Below are positions 51,526 through 59,956 of a stretch of DNA of 64,000 bases, piece after piece (position 1 is the first letter of the stretch; each line of letters starts with the position of its first letter). The DNA is from an uncultured Peptoniphilaceae bacterium (lineage in GTDB: Bacteria; Bacillota; Clostridia; Tissierellales; Peptoniphilaceae): NCBI GenBank assembly GCA_943912255.1, contig CALTTP010000003.1:124001-188000 (forward strand), written 5' to 3'. The notes beneath the pieces are model-generated. The model did no database searches, was not told the DNA's origin, and saw only the letters and a program-made list of their open reading frames with translations. Position numbers and translations under genes: made by a program.

Positions 51526-52309
51526 ATAACAAGAAGTTGATATAAAGTACGAAATTGAAAGTCGATTTCAGTATTGATAATTAGAGCAAGTACTTCGAAT
51601 TATAAGTTTATAAAGATTTATGGAAAAGTACTTGTAACGATTAAGATCAACAACTTGTTATAGGATGAAAAACCCGAACCTACGATTTAATCTAACAAAA
51701 TTGTTGGAAGGGAAAAGAAAGCAGTAGATCTTAGAACCCTATTAAATAATAGAGATTTGTAACAGTTTTAATAGAGGCTAAGAACAGCTTTAAAACCAAA
51801 AACCCATGAAACACAACTGAATATGTATTTTAGACCAAGTTAAGTTGTACCCTATAATTAAAGATTATAGGAAAAAAGAAGATATTGACTGATGAAAATA
51901 TCTAAACTTAGATGAATCTACTAAGATAAATCTAAGAAAGCTAAATTTATCTTTTGGGTAAGTTTAATAAGAGATTTTTAAAATTACAAACAAAAGATAA
52001 GTAAACTATTATTAAAGAAAACCTAATGAAAGGATTTGATAATAGGTGATAGAACCAAAAAGTTCATGTAGGTTCGGGTTTGAATTCCATTAAAAGGGAT
52101 AAGACAGAATAGAAAAACTGTACTTATCCCTTTTCTTAAGTGAATATCTACTGTCTAGGTTCTTGGCCAAGAGATACCGGTCTCTTAGTCAAATAAAACT
52201 ACAGGTCTTTGACCTCGCGAATCTCGATGATTTCCTTGCCTTAAGTAAGATACGTAGACAACCCTAGATGGTAGTTTAAAAGGTAGAGATGAAAATCTCT
52301 CCTTTTTTT
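51526..52309 (+). ncRNA. Large structured noncoding RNA candidate (~785 nt)
   Basis: No ORF of note runs through this stretch, yet it is full of long complementary arms. Domain 1: 51526-51541 pairs with 51646-51661 (8 + 6 bp around an AA/AA loop), enclosing a 9-bp stem (51587-51595 / 51626-51634). Domain 2: a perfect 13-bp helix joins 51671-51683 to 52068-52080. It encloses hairpins at 51739-51752, 51765-51796, 51851-51871 and 51907-51936 and a 10-bp stem 51947-51956 / 51991-52000. Then come a 12-bp stem (52092-52103 / 52123-52134) and a 3' domain closed by CTAC-TCTAGG-TT (52148-52161) with 52260-52274. A strong terminator ends it. The strand is set by that terminator. I cannot match it to a known class. 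Confidence 0.72.
52278..52309 (+). terminator. Terminator of the large RNA
   Basis: AAAAGG-T-AGAGAT (52278-52290) pairs with ATCTCT-CCTTTT (52295-52306) across a GAAA tetraloop and ends in TTTTTTT. Ideal intrinsic terminator with no protein gene ending before it. Confidence 0.93.
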
Positions 52310-52330
52310 ATTAGCAATTGTGAAAAAGAA

Positions 52331-52366
52331 TAGGGTAATATTTTAAAATAAAAGTATTTTACCCTA
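52331..52366. promoter_or_regulatory. Inverted repeat before the TetR gene (likely operator)
   Basis: TAGGGTAA (52331-52338) and TTACCCTA (52359-52366) are exact reverse complements 20 bp apart with further A/T symmetry between. A further half-site GGGTAA stands nearer the gene (about 52414). TetR proteins usually bind such dyads near their own gene. Confidence 0.6.
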
Positions 52367-52448
52367 GGTTTAGGATACATCCAGGGGGATATTCTACTAT
52401 AAACTAATAGAAAAAAGGGTAATAATAATACATAGAAAGGGTGAAATC

Positions 52449-53015
52449 ATGGCAAAACAATATACGAAGGAATTAATAAAAAAAGAATTTATTAAACTTG
52501 TTTCAAAAAGGCCTTTAAAAAATATTACAATAGATGAACTTTCCCAAAAATGCGAAATAAATAGAAATACATTTTATTACCACTATGAAGACATCTATAT
52601 GTTGGTAAGGGAAATTTTAAATGATGAATTAGTTAAACTTGATGAAGAATTCAACAATACCCTGTCTTGGGAAGAGAGTTTTATCCTGGCAATCTCTTTT
52701 ATATTGGAAAATAAAAAAGCAACTCTAAATATCTTTAGGTCTATCGATCAACAATATATTGATAATTATCTATACGAAACCTGTGGTAAGGTGATGGATA
52801 AGTTTATAGAAAATGAATGTAAGTTAAAGAATATAAAACCTAAATCTGAGGATATCAAGCTTATAAGGAGTTTTTATCAATTTGCCCTAATAGGATTTTT
52901 AAATCATTGGATAGAAGAAGGATTAAAGGATGATCCTCAAGAATATATCGATAGACTAGGTAAGTTATTTGAAGGGAATATAGAAAGATCCCTTAGAATC
53001 AGTGAACAAAAATAA
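52449..53015 (+). CDS. TetR family transcriptional regulator
   Basis: 188 residues. The N-terminal helix-turn-helix (~5-50) contains KNITIDELSQKCEINRNTFY followed by YHYEDIY, the TetR signature. The C-terminal ligand domain (~70-185) is of the DhaS/TetR_C_7-like type with FYQFALIGFLNHWIEEG near 140. RBS AAAGGGTG. It stands before the oleate hydratase gene in the same direction, so fatty acid-responsive control of that gene is a reasonable guess. Confidence 0.88.
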   Translation: MAKQYTKELIKKEFIKLVSKRPLKNITIDELSQKCEINRNTFYYHYEDIYMLVREILNDELVKLDEEFNNTLSWEESFILAISFILENKKATLNIFRSIDQQYIDNYLYETCGKVMDKFIENECKLKNIKPKSEDIKLIRSFYQFALIGFLNHWIEEGLKDDPQEYIDRLGKLFEGNIERSLRISEQK

Positions 53016-53141
53016 CTTAGTCATTCTTTTTATTTTGTTTGAATTTTTGGTCATATAAATTAAATATCTGGATTCTTTGCATTTTCTTTTAATAATTTAA
53101 GGATCTAACAACGAGGAAACGTTATCCATTTTATAGTAATA

Positions 53142-53220
53142 ACCTCCATGGTAATATGAAATTAAGATATCAAGGGATATCAAATGAAGATATCAAAGGA
53201 TATCAAATATACATGGAGGT
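53142..53220 (+). promoter_or_regulatory. Leader able to hide the oleate hydratase ribosome binding site
   Basis: ACCTCCATG (53142-53150) is exactly complementary to CATGGAGGT (53212-53220). The latter contains the GGAGGT ribosome binding site 6 nt before the start at 53227. Pairing would block translation. The loop between them is made of the tandem repeats described separately. Confidence 0.55.
53164..53209 (+). repeat. Two tandem 23-bp repeats holding four GATATCAA units
   Basis: Copy 1 (53164-53186) and copy 2 (53187-53209) differ at two positions. Each has GATATCAA twice, so four copies lie at 53166, 53176, 53189 and 53199. GATATC is self-complementary. They may be a protein binding site for the nearby TetR regulator or part of the RNA switch around them. 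Confidence 0.75.
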
Positions 53221-53226
53221 AATATT

Positions 53227-55025
53227 ATGGATATTAAGACTTATGACGACAGACTTAGACTTAGTAACGGAGACTATAACAGATTAGTAAACTCAAGGAA
53301 GCCTAAGGGAATAGACGATAAAAAAGCCTATATTGTAGGTGCTGGTCTTGGTGGTCTTTGTGCAGCAGGATTTCTTATAAAGGATGCTAAAATGGATCCA
53401 TCAAAAATTGTTTTCTTAGAAAAAGACGAAGTTCCAGGAGAAGCCTTAGATGGTAAAATTTTAGATAACTTTGGATATGTTGCAAGAGGTGGAAGGGAAA
53501 TGGGTCACCACTTTGAAGTTTTATGGGACTTGTTAAGTGTAATTCCTTCTAGGGAAGATCCTAATATGACCATTCTCGATGACCTATATTATACTAACTT
53601 AGACGATCCTAACTACAGCAATTGTAGAATTACTGAAAATCAAGGTGAAAGATATGACAACGCTAAATTCAATCTTTCCCAAGAGGTTATTCAAGAGATT
53701 GCTAAACTTCAACTTACTCCCGATGAAAAATTACAAGGAATTTCTGTAGAGGAGATTATGTCAGAAGAGTTTCTAGAAAGCGACTTTTGGACATATTATA
53801 GATCAATGTTTGCCTTTGAAAATTGGCATAGTGTATTGGAGCTTAAATTATATATAAATAGATTTATCCATCATGTAGGAGGTTTACAGATTTATCAGCA
53901 CTTCAATTTACTAGATATGACCAATATGAATCTGTAGTAATTCCTATGATGAATTGGTTAGAAGAAAAAGGAGTAGAAACTAAATATTCTACAGATGTAT
54001 ATGACGTTGAATTTGATTTAAATGAGAACAAAAAGGTTGCAACTAAGATAGTAGCAAAAGACTCAAAAACTGGTGAAGACAGATCAATAGAACTTGGGGA
54101 AAATGATTTGGTATTTATTACAACTGCATCTCTTGTAGAGTCTTCTGCCTATGGAACAAATGATAGACCTGCAGATAAAAAAGGAAATCTCGAGGGCAAT
54201 TTTAAACTTTGGAGAAATATAGCTAAAAAATCTGAAGAATTTGGTAGACCAGAGGTTTTCTGTGACAATATTGAAAAGACAAATTGGGAGTCTGCTACTG
54301 TCACAGTTAAGAATAAGGAAATTGCCGATTATATTCAAAAAATAACCAGAAGAAGTCCTTACGGTGGAAAAGTTGTTACTGGTGGAATTGTAACAGTTAA
54401 AGATTCTAATTGGCTAATGAGCTGGACAATAAATAGACAAGGTCAATATATTGACCAACCAGAAGATGAAATTGAAGTTTGGGTTTATTCTCTATTTACA
54501 GATAAGAAAGGTAATTATGTAAAAAAGAATATGGAAGACTGCTCTGGTGAAGAAATAGCTAAAGAATGGTTATACCATATTGGAGTTCCAGAGGAAAAAA
54601 TTGAAGTTTTAGTTAAAGACACTTCAACAATCCCTGTATACATGTCTTTTATAACTTCTCAATTTATGCCAAGAAGTTTTGGAGATAGAAGACCTTATGT
54701 GGTTCCAAAGGATGCTGTAAACTTTGCATTCCTAGGACAATTTGTTGAAACTCTCGACAAACCAGGAAGGGATACTGTGTTTACAACTGAATTTTCTGCA
54801 AGGACAGCCATGGAAGCAGTATATGTTCTTACAGGAGTTGAAAAAGCCGTTCCAGAAGTCTTTGCTTCAAGATATGACATTAGATATTTATTAGCAGGAC
54901 TAAGTGCTTTAAATGATGGACAAAGACCAAAGGTAAATCTATCCTTGGCAAAAAAGGCGATTATTGCTAAGAAGATAAGCGATACTGAAATTGAAGAAAT
55001 GCTGGATGAATACAATATTATCTAG
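53227..55025 (+). pseudogene. ohyA: Oleate hydratase gene with a one-base frameshift
   Basis: Two frames cover one gene: 53227-53937 (236 residues) and 53946-55025 (359 residues). The first has the FAD-binding start YIVGAGLGGLCAAGFL and GGREMGHHFEVLWDL. After HHVGGL it runs into unrelated residues. The downstream frame, read from the same point, continues DLSALQFTRYDQYESVV before MMNWLEEKG. One extra base near 53887 (ttac-agat read as ttacc-agat) gives GGLPDLSAL and a 599-residue protein, normal for the family. The enzyme hydrates oleate to 10-hydroxystearate, which detoxifies unsaturated fatty acids. Inactive as it stands, unless this is a sequencing error. Confidence 0.88.
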
Positions 55026-55029
55026 TTAG

Positions 55030-55060
55030 TTAAGCACTCATTTATGAGTGCTTAATTTTA
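55030..55060 (+). terminator. Terminator after oleate hydratase
   Basis: An 11-bp perfect stem TTAAGCACTCA (55030-55040) / TGAGTGCTTAA (55045-55055) with a TTTA loop is followed by TTTTA. Confidence 0.92.
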
Positions 55061-55130
55061 TGGAGATTTTACTATTTGAAAATGGAATATGAACAAAAAT
55101 CCCTGCTCTTTAATGTCAATAGGACTTATA

Positions 55131-55139
55131 TGTTATAAT
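55131..55139 (+). promoter_or_regulatory. Extended -10 promoter of folC
   Basis: TGTTATAAT, an extended -10 element identical to that before rnfC. Transcription would start near 55146, leaving a leader of about 100 nt. That leader contains an 8-bp stem (AGAATAAA / TTTATTCT) and a GC-rich patch with AAGGCTAAGGCC. I cannot name a riboswitch class for it. Confidence 0.55.
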
Positions 55140-55241
55140 TGTTTCAGAATTGAGAATAAAGATCTATTTTAAGTTTTATTCTAGGCAAAGGCTAAGGCCA
55201 TGCTTTAAATAAAAAGGATATAAATAGAACTTTGACTATAT

Positions 55242-56582
55242 ATGATAGAAGAGAGAATGCAAATGAAAAATATTTTTGAAATGACATTGGAAGATCAGGA
55301 CTCCTGGGAATATAAATTTTTAGAAATTAAAAATAATTGGCCTAGACAGACCATGGATCTGTCCTTGGATAGAATTAAAAAGTATCTTGAATTAATCCAC
55401 AATCCACAAGAGGATTTGAAGGTTATTCATATTGGGGGCACCAATGGAAAGGGCTCAACGGGAACCTTTATCAAGTCAATTTTGGAAAAAGCCAATTTAA
55501 AGGTTGGTTTTTTTTCAAGTCCAGCCATAATATCCGACAATGAATCCATAAAGGTTAATAATGACTTTATATCCTATGAGCTATTTACAAGAAAACTTTT
55601 TGAAATTTTAAAAAATTGGAAGAATAATTTTGATGTGGACAATTTTATTTCTTTTTTCGAAGCGACTACTATAATTGCCACAGAATTTTTTAAGGAAGAA
55701 AAAGTTGATATTGCCATTTTTGAAGTGGGTTTAGGAGGTAGACTGGACAGTACCAATGTATTTTCTAAAAAGATGTTAAATATTATAACCCATATAGGGT
55801 TAGACCATTTGGGAATACTTGGAAATAGTATTGAGGAGATTGCCTTAGAAAAAGCTGGCATTATACAAGAAGGGGATTTGGTATTGGCATATCCAATTCC
55901 CACAGAGGCCACAAGGGTTATAGAAACCAAAGTAAAAGAAAAAAATGGTAGGATTTTTAAACCGGATTTTAATAAAATAGTAAATAAAAATGTCCATAGG
56001 AAAGGGTCTACTTTCTCATATAAAGAGTTTGAAGGTATAGAGATAAATTTAACTGGCGAAAATCAGATCTATAACTCTATTGTGGCGATAGAATCTACTA
56101 ATATCCTAAGGTATGAATATGAAATTAAAATCTCGGAAAAAAATATTAGAGATGGATTAAGGGAAGCTTTTATACCAGGAAGACTTGAATGGATTGAATA
56201 TAAGGGCAAGGAAATACTCTTAGATGGTGCTCACAATCAAGATGGTATGGATGGTTTTGTTGAATTTGTAAATGGAAATATTGATGAAGAATTCAATTTA
56301 GTGGTAGGTATTTTAAAGGATAAGGAATATAAAAAAATGTTTTATAAATTGTCCAAATTAAATTGTACCATCTATTTAACGGAAGTTCCTGTTTATGAGA
56401 GAAAGTTGGAAGTTGAAGAAGCCTTTGAAACTATGCAAGCCTTTAATAGACAAGATGTTTATGCTATTGAAGACCCAATTGAAGCAGTGGAAAGGGCAAT
56501 TGAGGAAAGTGGCAATAGTCCAATCCTTGTAACAGGTTCTTTATATTTGATTTCCAAGATTAGGTCATACTTATTGTCCTAG
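55242..56582 (+). CDS. folC: Folylpolyglutamate synthase / dihydrofolate synthase
   Basis: 446 residues from the ATG at 55242; ATGs at 55257 and 55263 are possible alternatives. A Mur-ligase-like enzyme adding glutamates to folates. HIGGTNGKGSTGTFI (~65) is the ATP loop, EVGLGGRLDSTNVF (~162) the family signature, and ITHIGLDHLGILG and ILLDGAHNQDGMDG (~327) follow. It stands just before the suf operon, separated by a terminator. Confidence 0.94.
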   Translation: MIEERMQMKNIFEMTLEDQDSWEYKFLEIKNNWPRQTMDLSLDRIKKYLELIHNPQEDLKVIHIGGTNGKGSTGTFIKSILEKANLKVGFFSSPAIISDNESIKVNNDFISYELFTRKLFEILKNWKNNFDVDNFISFFEATTIIATEFFKEEKVDIAIFEVGLGGRLDSTNVFSKKMLNIITHIGLDHLGILGNSIEEIALEKAGIIQEGDLVLAYPIPTEATRVIETKVKEKNGRIFKPDFNKIVNKNVHRKGSTFSYKEFEGIEINLTGENQIYNSIVAIESTNILRYEYEIKISEKNIRDGLREAFIPGRLEWIEYKGKEILLDGAHNQDGMDGFVEFVNGNIDEEFNLVVGILKDKEYKKMFYKLSKLNCTIYLTEVPVYERKLEVEEAFETMQAFNRQDVYAIEDPIEAVERAIEESGNSPILVTGSLYLISKIRSYLLS

Positions 56583-56583
56583 G

Positions 56584-56634
56584 GGCGTAAGGGGATTTGA
56601 AATATAGGTAAAATTCCCCGTTACGCCTTTTTTA
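56584..56634 (+). terminator. Terminator after folC
   Basis: GGCGTAA (56584-56590) pairs with TTACGCC (56621-56627) and GGGGA with TCCCC inside it, and TTTTTT follows. It starts two bases behind the folC stop. Confidence 0.88.
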
Positions 56635-56731
56635 ATTTGTGAAAATGTACTATAATATTAAAGTGAGGAAACTTACAGATAGTTTTGATTTTATAACCTA
56701 CTAAAGAGGTAGGATACAATAGGGGGTAAAG

Positions 56732-57478
56732 ATGAAAGAACTGCTAAAAGTAGAGAATTTACATGCTAAGGTAGAAGACAATCAAATTCTTAAGGGAATT
56801 GATTTAAGTATAAATGCTGGAGAGATACATGTCTTTATGGGACCGAATGGTGCTGGAAAGACGACTTTTGCAAATTGTATCATGGGAAATCCCAAATTTG
56901 AAATTAACGAAGGTAAAATTTTCTACAAGGATGAACTTATAAACGACATTCCTGTAGATGAAAGAGCAAGAAAGGGTATCTTTATGTCCTTCCAAGCTCC
57001 AATTGAAGTGCCAGGGATTTCCGTGGAAAACTTTTTAAAGACTGCTAAGACTCAAATCACTGGTGAAAAACAAAAGATTATGGCCTTTAATAAAGAATTA
57101 AAGTCCCATATGGAAAGTCTTGAGATAAATCCAGACTATGCTCGAAGATATTTAAATGTTGGTTTTTCTGGTGGGGAAAGAAAGAAGAATGAGATTCTTC
57201 AATTGAAGGTTTTAAACCCAACCTTGGCTTTTCTAGATGAAACAGATTCAGGTCTTGATGTAGATGCTATTAGAATAGTTTCTAAGGGAGTAAATGACTT
57301 CCACAATGAAAACAATGCCATCGTTATAATCACCCACCAAATAAGATTATTAGAAAAGATATCTCCGGACTTTGTCCACGTATTTGTAGATGGTCAAATT
57401 GTAAAAAGTGGCGATATGTCCATTGCCCACGACATCGACAAAAATGGTTTTGACTCCTATAAGAAGGACGTGATTTAA
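56732..57478 (+). CDS. sufC: Fe-S cluster assembly ATPase SufC
   Basis: 248 residues. Walker A GPNGAGKTT (~36), signature FSGGERKKNEI (~148) and Walker B AFLDETDSGLDVDAI (~168) are typical of SufC, an ABC-type ATPase that powers the SufBCD scaffold. RBS AGGGGGT. A TATAAT at about 56651 is a likely -10. A small CCTAC/GTAGG hairpin lies shortly before the ribosome binding site. The stop overlaps the sufB ATG. Confidence 0.96.
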   Translation: MKELLKVENLHAKVEDNQILKGIDLSINAGEIHVFMGPNGAGKTTFANCIMGNPKFEINEGKIFYKDELINDIPVDERARKGIFMSFQAPIEVPGISVENFLKTAKTQITGEKQKIMAFNKELKSHMESLEINPDYARRYLNVGFSGGERKKNEILQLKVLNPTLAFLDETDSGLDVDAIRIVSKGVNDFHNENNAIVIITHQIRLLEKISPDFVHVFVDGQIVKSGDMSIAHDIDKNGFDSYKKDVI

Positions 57479-58887
57479 TGTCACCAAGAGAAAGAACTCA
57501 GATAGACAATATAGATAGAGGCTTATTTGATAAGAAGAATGAATTCAAATTTAAATACAAGACTAGAGCTGGGTTAAATGAAGACATTATTAAGGAAATT
57601 TCTGCTCAAAAGAATGAACCAAAATGGATGTTGGATTTTAGACTAAAGTCTTTGGAAATATATAAAAAATTGGAAAACCCAACTTGGGGTGCAGATATTT
57701 CCGATTTAAATGTTGATGATATTGTAACCTATGTTAGACCAGATTCTGACTTAAACTATAGTTGGGAAGATGTTCCAGAGGATATTAAAAATACCTTTGA
57801 TGAGTTAGGACTTGTTGAAGCGGATCAGAAGTCTTTGGCAGGTGTAGGAGCCCAATACGACTCTGAAGTGGTTTATCATAGTATTCAAGAAAATTTAACT
57901 AAACAAGGTGTAATCTATACGGATTTTGACACGGCTGTTAGAGAATATCCAGAGATTGTAAAGGAATATTTCATGAAGTTAATTCCACCATCAGATCATA
58001 GATATGCAGCTCTACATGGTGCTGTATGGTCTGGAGGATCCTTTGTGTATGTACCAGAGGGAGTTCATGTAGACATTCCAATACAGTCTTACTTTAGACA
58101 AAATGCTCCAGGTACTGGTCAATTTGAACACACTTTGATTATCGTTGAAAAAGGTGGATGGTGCCACTTTATTGAGGGATGTTCTGCACCAAAATACAAT
58201 GTTAACAACCTTCACGCTGGAGCGGTAGAACTCCATGTAAAAGAGGGGGCATATTTAAGATATTCCACCATTGAAAATTGGTCTAAGAATATGTACAACT
58301 TAAATACGAAACGTGCCGTTGTAGATAAGGACGGAACCATTGAATGGGTAAGTGGATCCTTTGGTTCTAGAGTATCCTACTTATACCCTATGAGTATACT
58401 AAGGGGAGAAAATGCCCATAGTGAGTTTACAGGAGTTACCTTTGCTACAGGAGAACAGGAGCTGGACACAGGAACGAAAGTGGTTCATGCAGCACCTAAC
58501 ACCACTTCCAACGTAAATACAAAATCCATCTCAAAGGGTGGAGGAAATGCTATTTACAGAGGGCTACTTCATATAGGTAAAAATGCATATGGTTCCAAAG
58601 CCACCACTAATTGTGAATCCTTGATGCTTGACAACGAGTCCAGAGCAGATACTATTCCTGCTATTATAATAGAAAATGACGATGTAGATATCGGACATGA
58701 GGCTAAGATTGGTCGTATTTCAGACGAGACCATCTTTTATCTTATGAGTAGAGGAATTTCTGAAGATGAAGCTAAATCCATGGTGGTAAGAGGATTTGTT
58801 GAACCAGTTTCAAAGGCATTGCCTCTTGAATACTCTGTGGAGATGAATAATCTAATAAATTTAGAATTAAAAGGAACCATAGGTTAG
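57478..58887 (+). CDS. sufB: Fe-S cluster assembly scaffold SufB
   Basis: 469 residues. A helical N-terminal part is followed by the right-handed beta-helix core: WSGGSFVYVPEGVHVDIP (~183), EGCSAPKYNVNNLHAG (~236) and NCESLMLDNESRADTIP (~379). The scaffold holds the nascent Fe-S cluster with SufD. The ATG overlaps the sufC stop as ATG/TAATG. The order here is C-B-D-S-U, unlike the C-D-S-U-B order of Bacillus. Confidence 0.96.
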   Translation: MSPRERTQIDNIDRGLFDKKNEFKFKYKTRAGLNEDIIKEISAQKNEPKWMLDFRLKSLEIYKKLENPTWGADISDLNVDDIVTYVRPDSDLNYSWEDVPEDIKNTFDELGLVEADQKSLAGVGAQYDSEVVYHSIQENLTKQGVIYTDFDTAVREYPEIVKEYFMKLIPPSDHRYAALHGAVWSGGSFVYVPEGVHVDIPIQSYFRQNAPGTGQFEHTLIIVEKGGWCHFIEGCSAPKYNVNNLHAGAVELHVKEGAYLRYSTIENWSKNMYNLNTKRAVVDKDGTIEWVSGSFGSRVSYLYPMSILRGENAHSEFTGVTFATGEQELDTGTKVVHAAPNTTSNVNTKSISKGGGNAIYRGLLHIGKNAYGSKATTNCESLMLDNESRADTIPAIIIENDDVDIGHEAKIGRISDETIFYLMSRGISEDEAKSMVVRGFVEPVSKALPLEYSVEMNNLINLELKGTIG

Positions 58888-58894
58888 GAGGGAA

Positions 58895-59956
58895 ATGATG
58901 ACAATATATAATGAACTTCCAGTCTTAACTTTCAGATGGACAAAAGCCAATTCTGTAAGTCTAGAAGATGTCAATACAGAATTTAAAGAATATAAACTAA
59001 ATCCTATTAAAAGGGGAGAAGAGTTTTTAAAGGATAGTTGGGAAAGAGAAATTGCACTTTCAGATGACTTTGTTGGAGCCAGCAAGGAGTCATTGGAAGA
59101 AGTTATAACAGAAGCAAACTTTAAAAAATTCCTAGTTGCAGAAGAAGGTAAAACTTTGAATGTATATCTAGATTTTTCTCTTGACAGTGAAAATAAAACA
59201 ATCCTAGGAGATTTGTCAGTATATGCTAAAGAAGGTAGCACTATAAATCTTACCTTGGATTTTAATGGTAGGGAAGATGATGGCTATACAAACTTTTTAA
59301 CTAGAGTGTATGGAGAAAAGAACTCCACAATAAATATTACAAAGGTTCAAAGACAAAGTAATAGACGTCATATTGAACATAGATATACGGAACTTGAAGA
59401 AAACGGTCAAATCAATTATTTAATTGTAAACATAGATGGACAGCAGTCTTTGTATCACTATGTCTCCGACTTAAAAGGAGATGACTCTAAAGCTGAAATA
59501 AACTGTATTTATATCGGTGAAGGACAGTCCCTAACAGACCTTTACAACAATATAAGATACTTTGGTAAGAGAGCCATTGGAAATTATCAAGTTAGAGGGG
59601 CTTTAAAGGATAATGCTAAGAAGTATTTCCGTGGCACTTTAGACTTTGTTAAGGGATGTTCTGGAGCTGAAGGAGACGAAGAAGAAAATGTAATCCTTCT
59701 AAATGACAAGGTAAAATCCTTCGCCATACCAATCCTGTTGGCAGGAGAAGACGATGTTGCAGGAAACCACGCTGCATCAGCGGGACAGGTGGATCCATCC
59801 ATTTTATTTTATATAATGAGTAGAGGATTCTCAGAAAAAGAAGCCAAGAAGATGATAGTAGAAGGTTCCTTTAGCAGTATCATAGATATGATTTCAAGTG
59901 AAGAACTAAGAGGTTTTATCAAAGAATCCCTTGATGAAAAATTGGAGATGATTTAA
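58895..59956 (+). CDS. sufD: Fe-S cluster assembly protein SufD
   Basis: A 353-residue beta-helix protein of the SufBD family, shorter than most SufD at the N terminus. The C-terminal half has FRGTLDFVKGCSGAEGDEE (~248), AGNHAASAGQVDPSILFY (~289) and RGFSEKEAKKMIVEG, conserved in SufD. It pairs with SufB on the SufC dimer. RBS GGAGGG; ATG ATG at the start, the first taken. The sufS ATG follows immediately after the stop. Confidence 0.93.
   Translation: MMTIYNELPVLTFRWTKANSVSLEDVNTEFKEYKLNPIKRGEEFLKDSWEREIALSDDFVGASKESLEEVITEANFKKFLVAEEGKTLNVYLDFSLDSENKTILGDLSVYAKEGSTINLTLDFNGREDDGYTNFLTRVYGEKNSTINITKVQRQSNRRHIEHRYTELEENGQINYLIVNIDGQQSLYHYVSDLKGDDSKAEINCIYIGEGQSLTDLYNNIRYFGKRAIGNYQVRGALKDNAKKYFRGTLDFVKGCSGAEGDEEENVILLNDKVKSFAIPILLAGEDDVAGNHAASAGQVDPSILFYIMSRGFSEKEAKKMIVEGSFSSIIDMISSEELRGFIKESLDEKLEMI

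Noticed and set aside
51443..52448. Degraded gene or self-splicing intron in the 1-kb gap
   Set aside because: No coding traces in any frame, no group II domain-5-like end and no intron protein were seen. The gap holds long perfect helices and its own terminator, which fits a structured RNA better.
53946..55025. Second half of oleate hydratase as an independent gene
   Set aside because: The reading frame continues upstream of its ATG with clear family residues and no ribosome binding site is present, so it is the downstream part of a frameshifted gene.
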